DNA of 27,500 nucleotides from Neocallimastix lanati (nom. inval.) (GCA_016946835.1 JACVTC010000105.1:627501-655000); one strand, 5' to 3'. Positions 1 through 17,354 are shown, numbered from the stretch's first letter. Notes: generated from the sequence alone by a model not told the origin. Numbers and translations are program-made.

Positions 1-1438
<1,438 letters not shown>

Positions 1439-1584
1439 TTTTATTTATCTTAAATTGATTTATTTTCTTAATATATTTTCTTTTTTAATTTTCTTAATTA
1501 TTGAATTTTATTGTATAATATTTATATAATATAATATAAATTAAACAAATTTCAATAATCCTTTTTCCTTATTATTTAATTATC

Positions 1585-1628
<44 letters not shown>

Positions 1629-2040
1629 AAAAGAAAAAAAGATTATCTGATTATTCGTTCATTTCTATATAAAAGCTATTAATATTAATTTAATATGTAA
1701 AATTCATGATTAATTTATATTCTTATAAATATATATATATATATATTTTTTTTTTTAAAGTTATTTTTATTATATCATAATATAAACTTTATTACTATTT
1801 TATTTTACATTTATAAAAAATAAATTTTGAATTTTATTTAATAAAAAAAAAAAAAAAAAAAAAATATCAATATTATTATAAATTTCAAAACTAATAATAA
1901 TTAAAAATTTATCGGATTTATAATCCTTATAATTTAAATTCAATATTTACTTAGATTTAATTAATACAATAGTTATTCTATAATTATATTAAAATATATC
2001 CAAATCTTTTAAATAAAAAATTATTAATGCAATTAATTAG
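1439..2040. other. AT-rich intergenic DNA with homopolymers
   Basis: No gene seen. It holds a run of 34 A at 1592-1625, a short TA repeat near 1730-1746 and another A run near 1842-1864. It is presumably the upstream region of the metalloprotease gene, but no promoter motif can be argued in such A+T-rich DNA. Confidence 0.6.
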
Positions 2041-2320
2041 GGGAGTGGGGCATTTCGCCAGGTTGCATTTCGTTATTTTTGAAAGCATGTGGCGTATTAA
2101 AAATATGTGGCATTTCGTCAAATTTCAATTCGCCAAGTTGCATTTCGCCAAATTGAAATTATTAAATAAATAAATAAATAAAATTAAATATTATTAATAT
2201 TGAATAAAAACAAGTAAAAAAAATTATTTTGAATTATTATTTATTTATTTATTCATTTATTTATATCAATACAACCTGGCGAAATGAAATTTGGGAAAAT
2301 GTAACTCTCCCATTAATTAG
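2032..2320. mobile_element. 271-bp non-autonomous MULE-type element (MITE) with 9-bp target duplication
   Basis: The element body is 2041-2311. It is flanked by a perfect 9-bp direct repeat ATTAATTAG at 2032-2040 and 2312-2320; 9 bp is the typical target duplication of Mutator-like elements. The ends are inverted: GGGAG at the left and CTCCC at the right, and over the first 19 bases the two ends agree at 13 positions, including CATTT. Just inside lies a perfect 15-bp inverted repeat CATTTCGCCAGGTTG (2051-2065 against 2272-2286). The motif CATTTCGCCA or a close variant recurs at 2066, 2111, 2127 and 2141. There is no coding capacity. The same motif marks the ends near the MULE transposase genes at 24001-24040 and 24546-24565, so those elements are the likely source of mobilising enzyme (inference). 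Confidence 0.8.
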
Positions 2321-2890
2321 TAATTGCTAACTTTTTATTTTTATTGTAACTATTTTTATAAATTGTTACACAATTCTATTAAAAGATTAGGTTATTTTAT
2401 TTAAAAGTTTCAAATTTTATGCTTATTTATAATATTTTCTAATTTGTGCATATAATATTTCAAATTTATATTTTTCTATATCTATTAGATTTTATAGACT
2501 TATATATTATATACATATATATAAATCTAATTTTATTTTTATTCCAAATTTAACTAATAAAGTAGAATTACATATGAAAACTATTTTTTAAATATTATAT
2601 TCATGATTTATTAAAACATTTTATATATTAAAACTTTAATCCTATCAAAATATGTCTTTTAACGTAATATTCAATATTCAAAATAAAAAACATAATATGA
2701 ATATTTTTAATATCAATTTATTTTTTCATTAAAAAAAAAAAAGAATCAATTCGTTACAACACTTCAATAAATCAATCATTTCAAAAATTTATCCTTTATA
2801 TTTTTTTATTTTTTTATTTATATTTTTAATTTATTAATATTACAAAAATATTCTTTTTATAATTTATAAAAAGAATAAAATGATTTATGT
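2321..2890. other. AT-rich intergenic DNA
   Basis: No gene or recognisable element. It is the 3' flank of the small LHP-motif gene and consists of A+T-rich sequence with short A and T runs. Confidence 0.5.
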
Positions 2891-3256
2891 TTAATTTAAT
2901 GTTTGGAACTTGTCATTTATAACAAACTTTCTAAATCTTCTTTCCTTATAACTCATAATTCTAATTGGTTCACTTTCTGTTTCTTCCTTCTTTTCTTCAA
3001 CTTCAACATTCTTTAATGTTGGATGAAGTTGAATAGCCATTTGCTTTTCACGTATTAATTCCATTTGGCGCATTGGATGGAGAATAAGCTGATGATTATT
3101 TTCATTTGTCTTTTTGGGAGTAAAAATATCTCCTGGAGAACGAGGTTTTCTGTAGTGAGAAGTTACTTTCTTTAAATTTTCTCTATATTCATGATCCTTG
3201 TAAATTTCGTATTGACGACTTGGGTGAAGTTGAATTTCAAATCCTGGAGTAATCAT
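2891..3256 (-). CDS. Hypothetical 121-aa protein with three LHP motifs
   Basis: I do not recognise this protein. It reads as real coding DNA: it is clearly less A+T-rich than its flanks and has a balanced, charged composition. The tripeptide LHP occurs three times (residues 10-12, 59-61, 77-79), each in a similar setting: IQLHPSRQ, LILHPMRQ and IQLHPTLK. The middle region is Lys/Arg- and Pro-rich (residues 25-50). Residues 85-97 are an acidic Glu/Lys stretch. The C-terminus is basic (YKERRFRKF). There is no signal peptide or membrane segment. The sequence just before the ATG reads TTTTAG on the coding strand, so an upstream exon cannot be excluded and the start is uncertain. The repeated LHP blocks might be short linear docking motifs, which is speculation. 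Confidence 0.6.
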   Translation of the reverse strand: MITPGFEIQLHPSRQYEIYKDHEYRENLKKVTSHYRKPRSPGDIFTPKKTNENNHQLILHPMRQMELIREKQMAIQLHPTLKNVEVEEKKEETESEPIRIMSYKERRFRKFVINDKFQTLN

Positions 3257-3976
3257 TCTAAAATATACTTTTTTTCTCTAAATATTTAAAAAATTGGTAT
3301 AAGTTTTTATTAATTTAAGATTAATAAAAATTCTTAAAATTTTTTTTTGGGTATAAATATTAATAAATTTTAATAATTTATGATTATTTATTTTTTGTTG
3401 TTTAGAAAAATTATTAAATAATAATTAATCTGAAATTTTAAATAAAATGAAAATTTTTGTTTCTTTTATACAATTTTTTTTTTTTTTTTTTTATATATAT
3501 ATATATATTAGTATAATTAGGAGCAGTAAAAATATATGTAAAATAAAATATAACGAAATAAAAAAAAATTAATTAAAAGTTATAAAATTTATTAATGTAT
3601 ATAGTTTTATTAATAGTAATAATAAAAATAATTAATATTAATTATTTCTTTATTAATTATAAAATATATATAATTTAAGTTAACATTTAAAAAATTATTG
3701 GTATTTTCTATCATAATAAATATAAATAATAATATAAAGATTTCTCTTAATCATAATTTAGAATAATTTAATATTTTTTATTAAATTATTTATTTGCATT
3801 TAATAAAATTATATATAGAAACATTTTTAAAATAGTATAATTATAAAAATTTATATAAAATTTAATATTTAAAAAAAAGTATTATTACAATTTAATAAAC
3901 ATGTTTTATATGTAATTACAAGTATTTAATAAATCATTTTAGATAAAATATTTTGTTATTATAAATATAACATATA

Positions 3977-4010
<34 letters not shown>

Positions 4011-5460
4011 TTTTTTTCAATTCAAATTTTAAATATTCTGCCTAAATAGATTTATTTTTATATATTTATGTTATGACTTATTATTAAATAAAGTTTATTC
4101 ATAGTCTAAAAAAAAAAGAAAAATGTTATCGCATTATATTTATCTAATCTAATAAAGCAAAATATATGTTTATATAATTTTTTTTTTTTAATCCAATAAT
4201 TATAGTTATTATATTATAATGAATCTAATTGAATAAATTTAAAACATTTTTCATTTATATCAGTTATTTTTTAAAATTCGAGTCTTTATTAATAATATTT
4301 ATTCTATATTCTTAATTATAAAAATATAAAAATAAAAAAAAAAAAAAATAAATAAAAATTATTTTAGACCATAATATATATATATATATATATGCATAAT
4401 TCAAATAATTTTCATTGATTCTTTTTTTCAATTTATATTTTTACTTATTTATTTATTTTTTATCATCATTATTATTATTATTTTATTATTATTATTTTTT
4501 TTTTAAAACAACTTCCATTTTTTTATTTATTAAAAATATCATTTAAATATATATATATATATAATTCTATCAAAAAATAAATAAATTATATACTTTCACG
4601 TAAAATATAAAGATATACATTTTCAAAACATAATAAATAAACTATTATTGCAAATAATTATATATATATGCTAAATAACAATATTGGTATAATTGTTATT
4701 CAGTAAGGTATAATAGTACAAATGGATTATATACTTTTATGTTAAATATAATTCATTTTTGTTAATAATATTAAAAAGAATTTAAATTATTAGGATTCCA
4801 AACACATAAAAAAAAAAAAATAAATAAAAAATAAATAAATAAATAAACAAATAAATAAATAACTAAATAAATAAATAAACAAACAAATAAATAAATAAAT
4901 AAATAAATTAAACAGATTTAAATTTTATTTTATGTTATTTATTTATGATTTTATTAATTAAAATTTATTTATATACTATTATTTATAAATAATTAAAAAT
5001 TTCTAACTTTATTTATATTTATTAATTTTTTTTTAAACTATTATTATTAAATTTTTTATGAATAATTAAATTTACCAGTTATTATACTTTTAAAATAAAT
5101 ATATTTCTAATTTCTATTATGTACTATGGATTAACAAAATATATTAAATATAGTTTTTATTTTTTTTGGTTTGCTTTTTTTTTGATTGAATTCATTTTTT
5201 TTCTAAAGAATATTATTATTATATACCATTTTTCTTTTATACTATTAATTTGAACTATTATAAATGCATTATTTAAAATGAATTAACTAATAAATTTATA
5301 ATATTAATATTTTTTTATTGTTATTTTTAATATGCCAGAAGTACATTATTGATTCTATACTCTATATGATGATAAATATAATTGATAATTTTGTGATGAA
5401 TTTTCATAAATATGACACAATGTAATACATTTTAAAATTCATCAACTTATATCATTTCAT
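3257..5460. other. Long AT-rich intergenic region with microsatellites
   Basis: No gene seen in 2.2 kb. Contents: a T run followed by TA repeats near 3474-3510, a TA repeat followed by a T run near 3971-4017, a TA repeat near 4374-4392, and an imperfect AAAT/AAAC tetranucleotide array at about 4816-4910. The part next to 5460 is the 3' flank of KAP123. Confidence 0.6.
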
Positions 5461-8400
5461 TTAAAGTGATTGAGCCATCTTTAAAACAACAGCTCTGCAT
5501 TCATCATTTAATTGAGTTTCTGGTGGTGAAAGCATTGCTTGGAATAAGTTAGATAAACCTTCCTTGTTATTTAATATAAATGGATTTTGAGATTCAAATA
5601 AATATTGAAGGAACTTCACAACTGGAACATTTTCTTCATAATCACTCTTAAGTGGAAGAGCATTGAAAAAGGTTGGTAAAATTTCTTCAATTGGAACAAT
5701 AGTTGGATAACGTAAAAGTAAACGAGCTACAGCCCCACAAGCATTATCAACTGTTTGTGGAAGAGATTCAGGATTGAAAAGTGGAGAAAGACTAGAAAGA
5801 ATTTCTGGATAGTAACTAGATATATCTAATTGTGTATTTTCACAAAGAACACCAATAGAATAAGCAGCATTACTGTTAACTTCGTTATTTTCATCCTTTA
5901 AACCAGCCATTAAAACTTTAAGAATTTCTTCAGTGTATGGAGTAATAGTACCCTTAATACCAGCAGCAATTTCACCTAAAGTACCAATAGCCATGTTACG
6001 TTCATTAGTGGCCTTAGCTGGACTGTAGAAGCTAACAATAGATGGATAGAATCCTTCAAAGTATTCCTTAAATTGTTCTCCAAGTACTAATGCCATGGAA
6101 GCAATAACATCAGATGCAGAACTAATAACAATTGATTCATATTCAGTTTCTTCTAATTGTTCTGGATTATCTTCTTCATAATCAATTTGACAAGGATGTG
6201 TACGCTTCAAAACTTCTAATAAGACATTAGCAAGCTCTTTGTGGCAATCAACAATTAAAGCAGGACCAATATTCTTAAGTTCAAGTGCAATAGTTTGGAA
6301 AACTTCCATGACCAAAACTTTATCTTCTTCATCATTTAATACAATAACAATTTCTGGCATAACTTGTGAGATAAGTGTAGCAACATCTTGGTTAATTGGA
6401 ACTTTAACAGGTAATCCTGGTTGCCACTTTTCTGGATTAGACATACCATAACAAGTTGAAATAACTGAAATTAATGAGTTACATGCGGATTTACGAACAC
6501 CTTCATAATCATGTTTTAATAAAGTTTTTAAAACTTCAACGCTTTGTTCAAAGTATGGCATGTAAGATTGTTTAGTAGCAGCAAAAATTTCTTGAAGGCA
6601 ATCAGCTGCAAATTCCTTTTCTTCAGCAATAGCTGACGAAGCATTAAATAACTGGTTTGCCTTTTCTTCGGCTTCTTCATCATCCATATCTTCAAAAGCA
6701 TTTTCATCACTAAAGAGTAAATCATTAAAATCTTCAGATTGATTTAAAGACTCAAGAATTGGTGGCATAATATGTTCGAGGAATGGTGTAAATTCATCAC
6801 CAAAAACCTTTGCAAGAATAGCAAAGTAGAAGAAACTTTGTTCCTTTAATTTTGGACTATCAATACTTAAACTTTCCATAGCCAACTTCATTGTTTCTTG
6901 AACATATGGACGGAAAATTTCCTTACCAACAGCTTCAGCAATGGAACCCATAGTACCAGTAGCGTTACCACGTATTAATAATTCTTCAGTACCAGTTGTT
7001 AAAGACATTAATTGAAAGATTCTTGGGTAAAATACTTCAAAGTAATCTAAGAATTTATCACTAGCAGATAAAGCAGCAGAACCAATAGCTTCAACAATAA
7101 CAGCCTTGTTTTCAACTGCCCCATTTTCTAATAAGAAAACAAACTTTTCGGCTAACATTGGAAGGTATTGTACAATATCTTCATTTAAGCCTTCTAACAA
7201 GACGTTCAATGCATTAGTAGCATGTCTTTGAATTTGAATATCTGAATCGTTCATTAAATTAAAAATCAATGGAACGAATGAACTGTGATGAACAGAAACT
7301 TCTTCAACCATTTCCATAGCTATAAGGAAGAATGAGATACAAGCTGCCTTACGAACAACTGGTTCACTATCTTGAAGACCTTGAGCAATAAATGTGAAGA
7401 TATCATTAATTCTACTACGTATTAAATCAGCACATCCATCAATTAAAGAGCAAAGACTCATTAAAGCAGCCTTACGGAATAGTGGGTTTGGATTTTGCAT
7501 GTAGTTAACAACATATTCCATAATAACTGGGAAAATATAATTTGGAGGTAAGTTGGTTGCCATACAATTAATAATACGGAAAGTTAATCTAGCAGGACAA
7601 TCTTCATCTTCATCTTCAGGTTCTTCTTCAGCACCAATTGGGAATATACCATCAATGATTGGCTTAACTAATTGTAAACGAATTAAAGGATTTTTCTTAT
7701 AAACTGGAATAAAGAATAAAGTAGAAAGAGCAAAGTTTCTAATACTTTCATCATAATTGACATTCTTAGAAATATCAACTGTTAATTGAACAAGTTGAGA
7801 AAAATGATCAGCCACAATTTGAGTTTCAGATGTAAGCAAATTATCAACAACATCGAAACAAGCTTGTGCTCCATCTACATTACTTTGTTCGAGGCATTGT
7901 AAAAGAACATTAACCATATTTGGAATTAATGAACGGAATAATTCAATTTCTTTTTGGTTTTTTTCATCAATGTAGTCAACAACTGAACCTAAAGCTTTCA
8001 TTGTAGTAATCTTAACATCAATACTTTCTGGATCATTAATAGTAACACTCAATAATTCAAAAATTTGTGGAAGTCTTTCAGTTAAATTTTCAACAATAAT
8101 TTCAAATAAAGAATATAAAACGAAAACACCAACTTCTCGGTGATTTGGGTTTTGACTTTTACAGCATTCAAATAAGAATTCAATTAAATTAGTCCATCTA
8201 TTGTTGGGAATTTCAAATTCAGCCATGGCAGAGATGCAACGAGCAATAGCATGACTAATAATTTTTTGTGGTTCAACAGTAATAATTTCTAATAGACGTT
8301 GTTCTAATTGACTCTTAAGGTTGTCGTCAAGTTTGTCAAAGTAACTTCTGATACGTTTTGGTAATTCAACAGCAGCAACGTTACGGATAGCGGTATCTTT

Positions 8401-8739
8401 TGAATTAGAAATTATCTCTACTAAGGCTGGAATACAATTTTCATTATTGAAATAATTTTGTTTTAAAATTTCAGTTGCCTATATTAAAAAAATGGTATTA
8501 ATAACTATTATTTTATGGATTTAAAAGTATATTATAATTTTATTATAAACTAACTTGCTTAATAGCATTAGAATCAGGAGAGGTAACTTGTTTTAATAAT
8601 TGTTCTAAATTTGCTAAATATTGCTGTTCCTTATTTAATTTTAAAATTTAAATGAAAAAATATATAGATTGTAAATAAAACAATTAGTTTCTTTATAGTT
8701 TTGCTTATTAAATCAAGTTTTTCTATTACTTACATCCAT
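5461..8739 (-). CDS. KAP123: Karyopherin-beta, importin-4/Kap123 type
   Basis: This is a nuclear import receptor that carries cargo (ribosomal proteins and histones in yeast) through nuclear pores and releases it on binding Ran-GTP. Exons: complement(5461..8478, 8555..8629, 8734..8739), giving 1032 aa; family members have about 1080-1110. Exon 1 is only six bases (Met-Asp) followed by GTAAGT. Exon 2 starts EQQYLANLEQLL, matching the Kap123-type N-terminus. Introns are 104 and 76 bp, both phase 0. Residues about 20-90 form the importin-beta N-terminal domain (AAVELPKRI). HEAT-like helical repeats fill the rest. Two acidic loops are visible: EEEPEDEDED near 311-320 and a DDEEAEE stretch near 620-630. 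Paralogue Kap121/importin-5 fits less well at the N-terminus. The codon bias is towards well-used third positions, as expected of a highly expressed gene. Confidence 0.93.
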
Positions 8740-10762
8740 ATTGTTAAATTTGGTATAATGATAGATATATTATAAATGTAAATATATAATAAAATTAAAT
8801 AATAGTATATAAATAAATATTAATCCCCTAATAAAAATAAATACAAATAGTAAAAAAAGATTAATTAGTAATTTTTATATAAATATTCACTTGCTAAATA
8901 TATAATGCATTAAAATTATAATATTTTTATGAAAAATTTTTTGATATTTCAAATTTACTTATAATTACTTAATTATTTATAATAACAATAAATAAATATT
9001 TATTTTTATATCTATTTGTTTTATTTTATTCCCTTTTTTATTAATATCTGAATTATTTAATAACAAGGTTTTAATATATATTATTTATTTTATTTATAAT
9101 TATTTACAAACGAATGAACTAATATTATTAATCATTTCTCTTTTAATTTCTATTTTATCAACTAAATATTACATTCATCAATTATATTCATAGTCATTTT
9201 ATATTATTAATTTTATTTCAACTTACTATGTTATTACTAATTAAAATTTAATAACACGTTTCTATATTCTTTTTGTAATTTTTGAAAGCAAAAAAAAAAA
9301 AAAAAAAAATATGAATATATATATTAAATTATTGGTAATAATAGAATTTTGGAAAATAATTTTTAGTATATTACAATACTATTTTATTATATTATAATAC
9401 ATAAAAATATTGAATAATAATTATTAATGTTAGTCAATTTTTAATTATAATAATATATTAAAAAAAAAATTGTAATGGCTTATTATTCTTTATTTGATTG
9501 GATAAAAATATTGTTCTTATATTAATATGATAATATTATCAGTATATTTTAATATATATATATTATTTAAAAATTATAATTTATTATAATTTTAATAATT
9601 TAATTATGAAATATTAAATAAATGGTTGTAATCTTTTTTTTTTTTTTTTTTTTTTTAAAGTTAAAACGATTTATTGTAATACTAAATTATATATTTCAAT
9701 ATACATTTAAAAGTGTTAAAGAATTGTTATCAACTTAATATTTAATATTACTTTCTTATTATTATAATTATTCCTTATTTATTTATTCAGAAATGTTAAT
9801 TAAAGAAATATTATAAAGAAAAATTAAAAAAATAATATTAAAAAATATTAGTTTTTTATTTTTAAAAATGAACGTTTTAAAGTTTTAAAAAAAAATATAA
9901 AATCTATAGAAATAATTAAAATTTATTAATATGTTATAATATATTGATAATATATTAATGATCAATTTTATGTTTAATCCTAACAAATTTTTTTTTAATA
10001 AAAATTTTAGATACTATATAAGGTTATTTTTATCAGATCATGATAATATATATTAATATGTATCTATGTGAATATAAAATACAACATCATTTCCATAATA
10101 AATATATATATATATGTCTTTTTCAATATTAATTACTATTTTTAAAAGGGAAAAATATGAAATTCAGTATGAATTCATATGAATTTAATTAGTTGCTGTA
10201 ATAGAAGAAATAACATCTATTATTAATTTTTTTTTAATAAATATAATAAATGAAATTATAATTAAACGTAAATGATATTCTTTTTATATAAAGAGAATAT
10301 TATACTATTAATTTATTTATTTTATAATATATATATATTTAAATGTTTTTGGGAATACATTAAAAAATTAATATTAAAATTAACATAGAAAATACAATTT
10401 AATTATTATTATATTTTTATTAAATGATTATTTATTATGTTAATATAATTCAATTTATTTATTTATTTATTTTATTATGATTTATTTTATTTTATTTAAT
10501 TATTTAATTATTTTAATTATTATTTTTTTTTTTATCATCAGTGTTGTATTGTTTTATATATTTCGTATATTGAAATTATAATTTATTCTTTCACTTTATA
10601 ATGTATTAAATTCAATATATAATTTATGAGAAATTGTAATTCTATAGTTAATATTATTAATGTTACTATGAGTTATAATTCAAATTATTTTTTACTTCGT
10701 ATTTTATATTAAAAATTTTAAATATAATAAAAAGTTTAATATTAATTTCAGATAATGCTTAT
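8740..10762. other. AT-rich intergenic region
   Basis: No gene or element seen in 2.0 kb. It has an A run near 9290-9309, a T run at 9634-9656, TA repeats near 10101-10116 and many ATTTA-like short repeats. It separates the start of KAP123 from the end of FRS2. Confidence 0.55.
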
Positions 10763-13382
<2,620 letters not shown>

Positions 13383-15157
13383 TCTTTTTATTTATTTATT
13401 TTTTATTATAATTTTTATCAAAAGAAAAAATGTATAAAAATTTAAAATTAATACATTTATATATAATTAAACAAACACATAAATATTAAATGAAAAAAAT
13501 TTTTTTTATTGAAAAGAAAAGAGAAAAATATTAATAATAATAACAACAAAATATTGTATATATTCAATTATTAATATTTTCCAAACTGTGGAGAAAAAAA
13601 TAAGTTGATTAATATTTTATTAAGATTTATTTATTTATATTTCCTTAAATGTAGAGAAATATATATATATATATATGTATATATAATTTGGTATAAAGAA
13701 ATATATTTGTAATATTGATTTATATTTTTTAATTTTAAATATTAAAATAAACTTTAATATTAAATTTAAAACTTTTTTTTTTATTCTTTTAATAATATTA
13801 TTAACTATTATTTCTACTTTTTATTTTCATGTAAAAGATTAATACAAAAATAATAATAATTTGAATTAATATATGATTAAATTTGTTATGGAATTTCTGA
13901 ATTAGATATAATTTTTGGACATCTAGAATTGATTTTTTGAATTTCTATATACTACATTATACTTGATATCTATTTAGATATTATATACAAAGATTATAAA
14001 ACTTAATATTTATGTTTCCTTTTATTGTATTAATTACATTTTAGAATTCTCTGGAAAATTTATAGTATTATAATATAAACTATAAAATTATTTTTTGTAA
14101 AGAAAAAATTTATTTTTTTTTTTTTAACAAAAAATTTCAAATAATATATTACTAATTAATTCATATATTAACAATTAATTAAAAATATATGTTATTTAAA
14201 TACTTTTATATGATTTTATGTAAATAAATATTATATTCTATATGTAAATGGATCATATAATATATTAACTTTATTATATTTTATTGGCTAATTTCAAAAT
14301 AACAAATAAGATAGGATATATAAAAGTTAATTAATATATTTTAAAGATTTAAAGGTTTAAAATATATATCATATCATATAAAAGTATTTTTATTTATATA
14401 AAGTAAAAAAAAAGGAAAATCTTAATTATGAAAAATGAGTTTTATAAAAATTGTTATGTTAGATATTTGATTTGGTTATAAATATTATTTTATTATAAAA
14501 TTAAATATTATTAAAAGTTTAGTTTTAAAATATTTTAAAGCAATAAAAAAGAATAAAAGTTTCATTATTGTTATAATTTCTTTTTATTTCAATGATATTA
14601 AATAATAATATTTATATTGGATATTTTTATTATGAAATAAAAAAACATATAATTTAATAGAAATAATTATTATAAAAATTTTTTTTTATTGTTTATGATA
14701 TGTAAAATAGTGATTTTGGTGATTTTTTTATTAATCGAAATATTATGTTAATAAAATTTTTAATGTAACTGATACATTATTTTAGCAAATTACATAAAGG
14801 CTCACTAATAAATATTTAATTTTTGATTGGCTGCTTTTTTAAAAATAAATTATGTATAGAACATTAATGTAACGCACATTTAAACTCAAATATTATTAAT
14901 CTAATTAAATTTAATAATATTTTTAAAATAATAGTACGAACATATAAGTAATTCTAATTATTACACTAGTTAACTATTATTAATAATTATTTAAAATTTT
15001 ATAATTAATAAAAATTGTTTCTTATAAAACGAATTATTTATATAAATGGTATAAACCGGTTGAATTTCCCTCCTTTCTGTGTTTTAACATCTCACCCTTC
15101 GTTACAATTAATAAAATCAGTATTTTAATAAAACAAATTTCTTTATCTATATTTAAT
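13383..15157. other. AT-rich intergenic region upstream of FRS2
   Basis: No gene seen. Sequence up to about 15040 is almost pure A+T with short T and A runs. A visibly more GC-rich patch lies at about 15050-15115 (contains ACCGG, CCCTCC and CTCACCCTTCG). It could be a worn LTR piece belonging to the adjacent copia fragment, but I cannot show this. Confidence 0.45.
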
Positions 15158-15576
15158 TATATATTTATGGTGTCGACCTATTGGGCCATTAAAGTTTTGC
15201 ATATTATTAATAATAACCAATTCCATTTATTAATAAGTAAAACGTTACAATGGCATGCTAATGAAAGGTACTAAAGAAGAAAATTTTAAAATTATCGATA
15301 TTATTAAAAATAATTTTAAAATATCAAAGTGTGAAGAAATCAACCATATTTAGGTTTAAATGTTAGAAAAAATAAATTTGGATACACAATCTTTCAAGAA
15401 AACTATATTAAAAACATTTTAAAGAAATTTATTTTTAAGGAAAATAAAAAAGCTTTTTATTCCATGTACTGGTGATGATGATAAATTGTAACGTTCTTGT
15501 GGTTAATATTATTAAAGGGAATTAATTATTAATAATATTAAACAGAAAAACTTTGGGTCGACATTATAAATATATA
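15158..15576. repeat. Inverted repeat pair around the copia fragment
   Basis: Bases 15158-15178 and the reverse complement of 15556-15576 agree at 19 of 21 positions and share TGTCGACC. Seen from inside, the segment 15171-15563 begins TGTCGACC and ends GGTCGACA, the TG...CA form of retroviral-type ends, yet it contains reverse-transcriptase coding debris and so is not a normal LTR. No matching direct target repeat was found outside. Confidence 0.5.
15249..15500 (+). pseudogene. Fragment of Ty1/copia-type reverse transcriptase
   Basis: The plus strand encodes a stretch from ATG 15255 reading MLMKGTKEENFKIIDIIKNN and on to ISKCEEINHI, then a stop. About one base is missing in a T run near 15350, and the reading continues in another frame as GLNVRKNKFGYTIFQENYIK and ILKKF. 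This matches the end of the copia reverse transcriptase, where a 'KISKCE...LG' block precedes 'ISQ.NYI...L..F'. More stops follow towards 15500, in a piece that still recalls the 'PCTGDD.KL' region. Neither the catalytic YVDD block nor integrase is visible, so this is a truncated, dead remnant. Downstream sequence to 16670 may hold further worn pieces. Confidence 0.65.
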
Positions 15577-16671
15577 AGTAAAATGAATGAAGAAAATTTG
15601 TTTTATAAATTATATGCTTTATTAATAAGAATTTTATTAAAATATTAATTAACTAAGGCATTACTTATATATTGATCTATAGAAAAAAAATAAAAGCACA
15701 AAGAAAAAATATTTTGTTGAGGAAATCACTCATATTTATACTTTTTCCGGAAAAATAGTTTTGTAAATGAAAAAGTATAAAAAGTTCTTAGAATAAGATT
15801 TTAATTGATAAGCTATACAATAGTATTAATATTATGCTCTTAACATGGATATTAAAGGAATAATAATCATTTGAAAATGAGAACAGATTTCTATTAAATA
15901 ATAAATTCAATTAATTAATAATTTTTATGACTCAAAATTAAATAATTGATTATATATTAATAACAATTACTAATCCAGAATAATCTTAAATACTCTAATT
16001 AACTTGTAATTATACGAAATATTATTTTTATTAAAATAATTGCTAAAAATTATATATTTTATAATAAATTTTATATTTTAGAATATCATAAATTAGTCTT
16101 TTGAAAGTCTTAAGATATTCTTCTAAAACAAAACAATATTAAAATAATTCTTTACAATAACAATCTTAATATAAATATTTGTATCATTAGTTTTAGTTAC
16201 AATAAATATTAGTATTAGCTTATTATTTTATATAATAGTTTAGTATTAGAATATATTGTCTTATTTAAAAATCATCAATTAAAATAATAGTAATTAAAAA
16301 GTCATTGGTTATAAATTATAAAATATAAAATATTATATTTGATGTAAAATATAATGGTTTAAAAAATTCTTAATAATAAAAATTCTTTTTAAGACTATTA
16401 CATAAAATAAAAAACGATAAATTATTTTTTAAAAATTAATAAATAAAAATTTATATTTGAATAAAACGAATTAAAATGAAAAAAAGGTTTTCTTAAAAAC
16501 ATATATTAAAATTATTCATATAAAAAGTTTTTATGTTTCGCATACATTAATAAATAATAATTATTAGTTTGGTTACACTTTAATATTAAATAAAATTTTT
16601 AGAACGATTAAAAATTATATTGGAAAATTTTTTAAATTAATTTCTTATCTAACTTTTAAAATAACAATTAG
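15577..16671. other. AT-rich region, possible retroelement debris
   Basis: No intact gene. Short Lys/Asn/Tyr-rich readings occur on the plus strand (for example near 15580-15780), but they are too worn to assign. They could be the tail of the copia fragment or, on the minus strand, the missing pol of the gypsy element. Neither can be supported. Confidence 0.4.
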
Positions 16672-17319
16672 CTAAAAACAAAATCCCAAAGAAACTTGAA
16701 AATCAGTTGAAGCTTGATGTACTATACCAGATGTAGTACCTACAATAATGTAATTTCTACTATGTTTGGTAAAGAACTTTCTTGTTACTAATTGAACTAA
16801 CTACCACCATTAGTTAGTATCGCAGCAGGAAAGTCATCTACAGAGCCACTAACTACAACTATGTCGTGCTCTTGTACTTCTTTGTACAATAGCAGTGTGT
16901 AGGTTATTGACTAATTCCAAGCCATCTATTATTATTGTAGCATTCTGCGTACCCCACAAACGCTTCTTCATCTTTCTTGGCCTTTTAAAGGTTTTGTTAA
17001 CTTCGGCACACAAGGCACCACTAATTCCAAGTAATTGAGCTAAATTGATATTCACAGGGGTATGACTTAATTCTTCTACAATATTATACGGTTCAATGCC
17101 TTCCAACAATTGAATAACTTGTTCAGCTCTGGTAGTTTTGTCCTTGGCAATGTTCCTTTTACTTGCATGATTAGCGTAGCCCTTAGCTCCAATTTCTATT
17201 TTATTTAAATATTTGTCATTATTGGAATTTTTTAAGACATCCATTGTGAATATTCAGTTTATCTACATTATTATTTTTTTTTTGTTTTATTATTTCCAAT
17301 GTCCAATTCCTCATTATTT

Positions 17320-17354
<35 letters not shown>

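Noticed and set aside
6239-6725. Small ORFs on both strands within KAP123
   Set aside because: Antisense and out-of-frame shadows of a well-supported 1032-aa protein.
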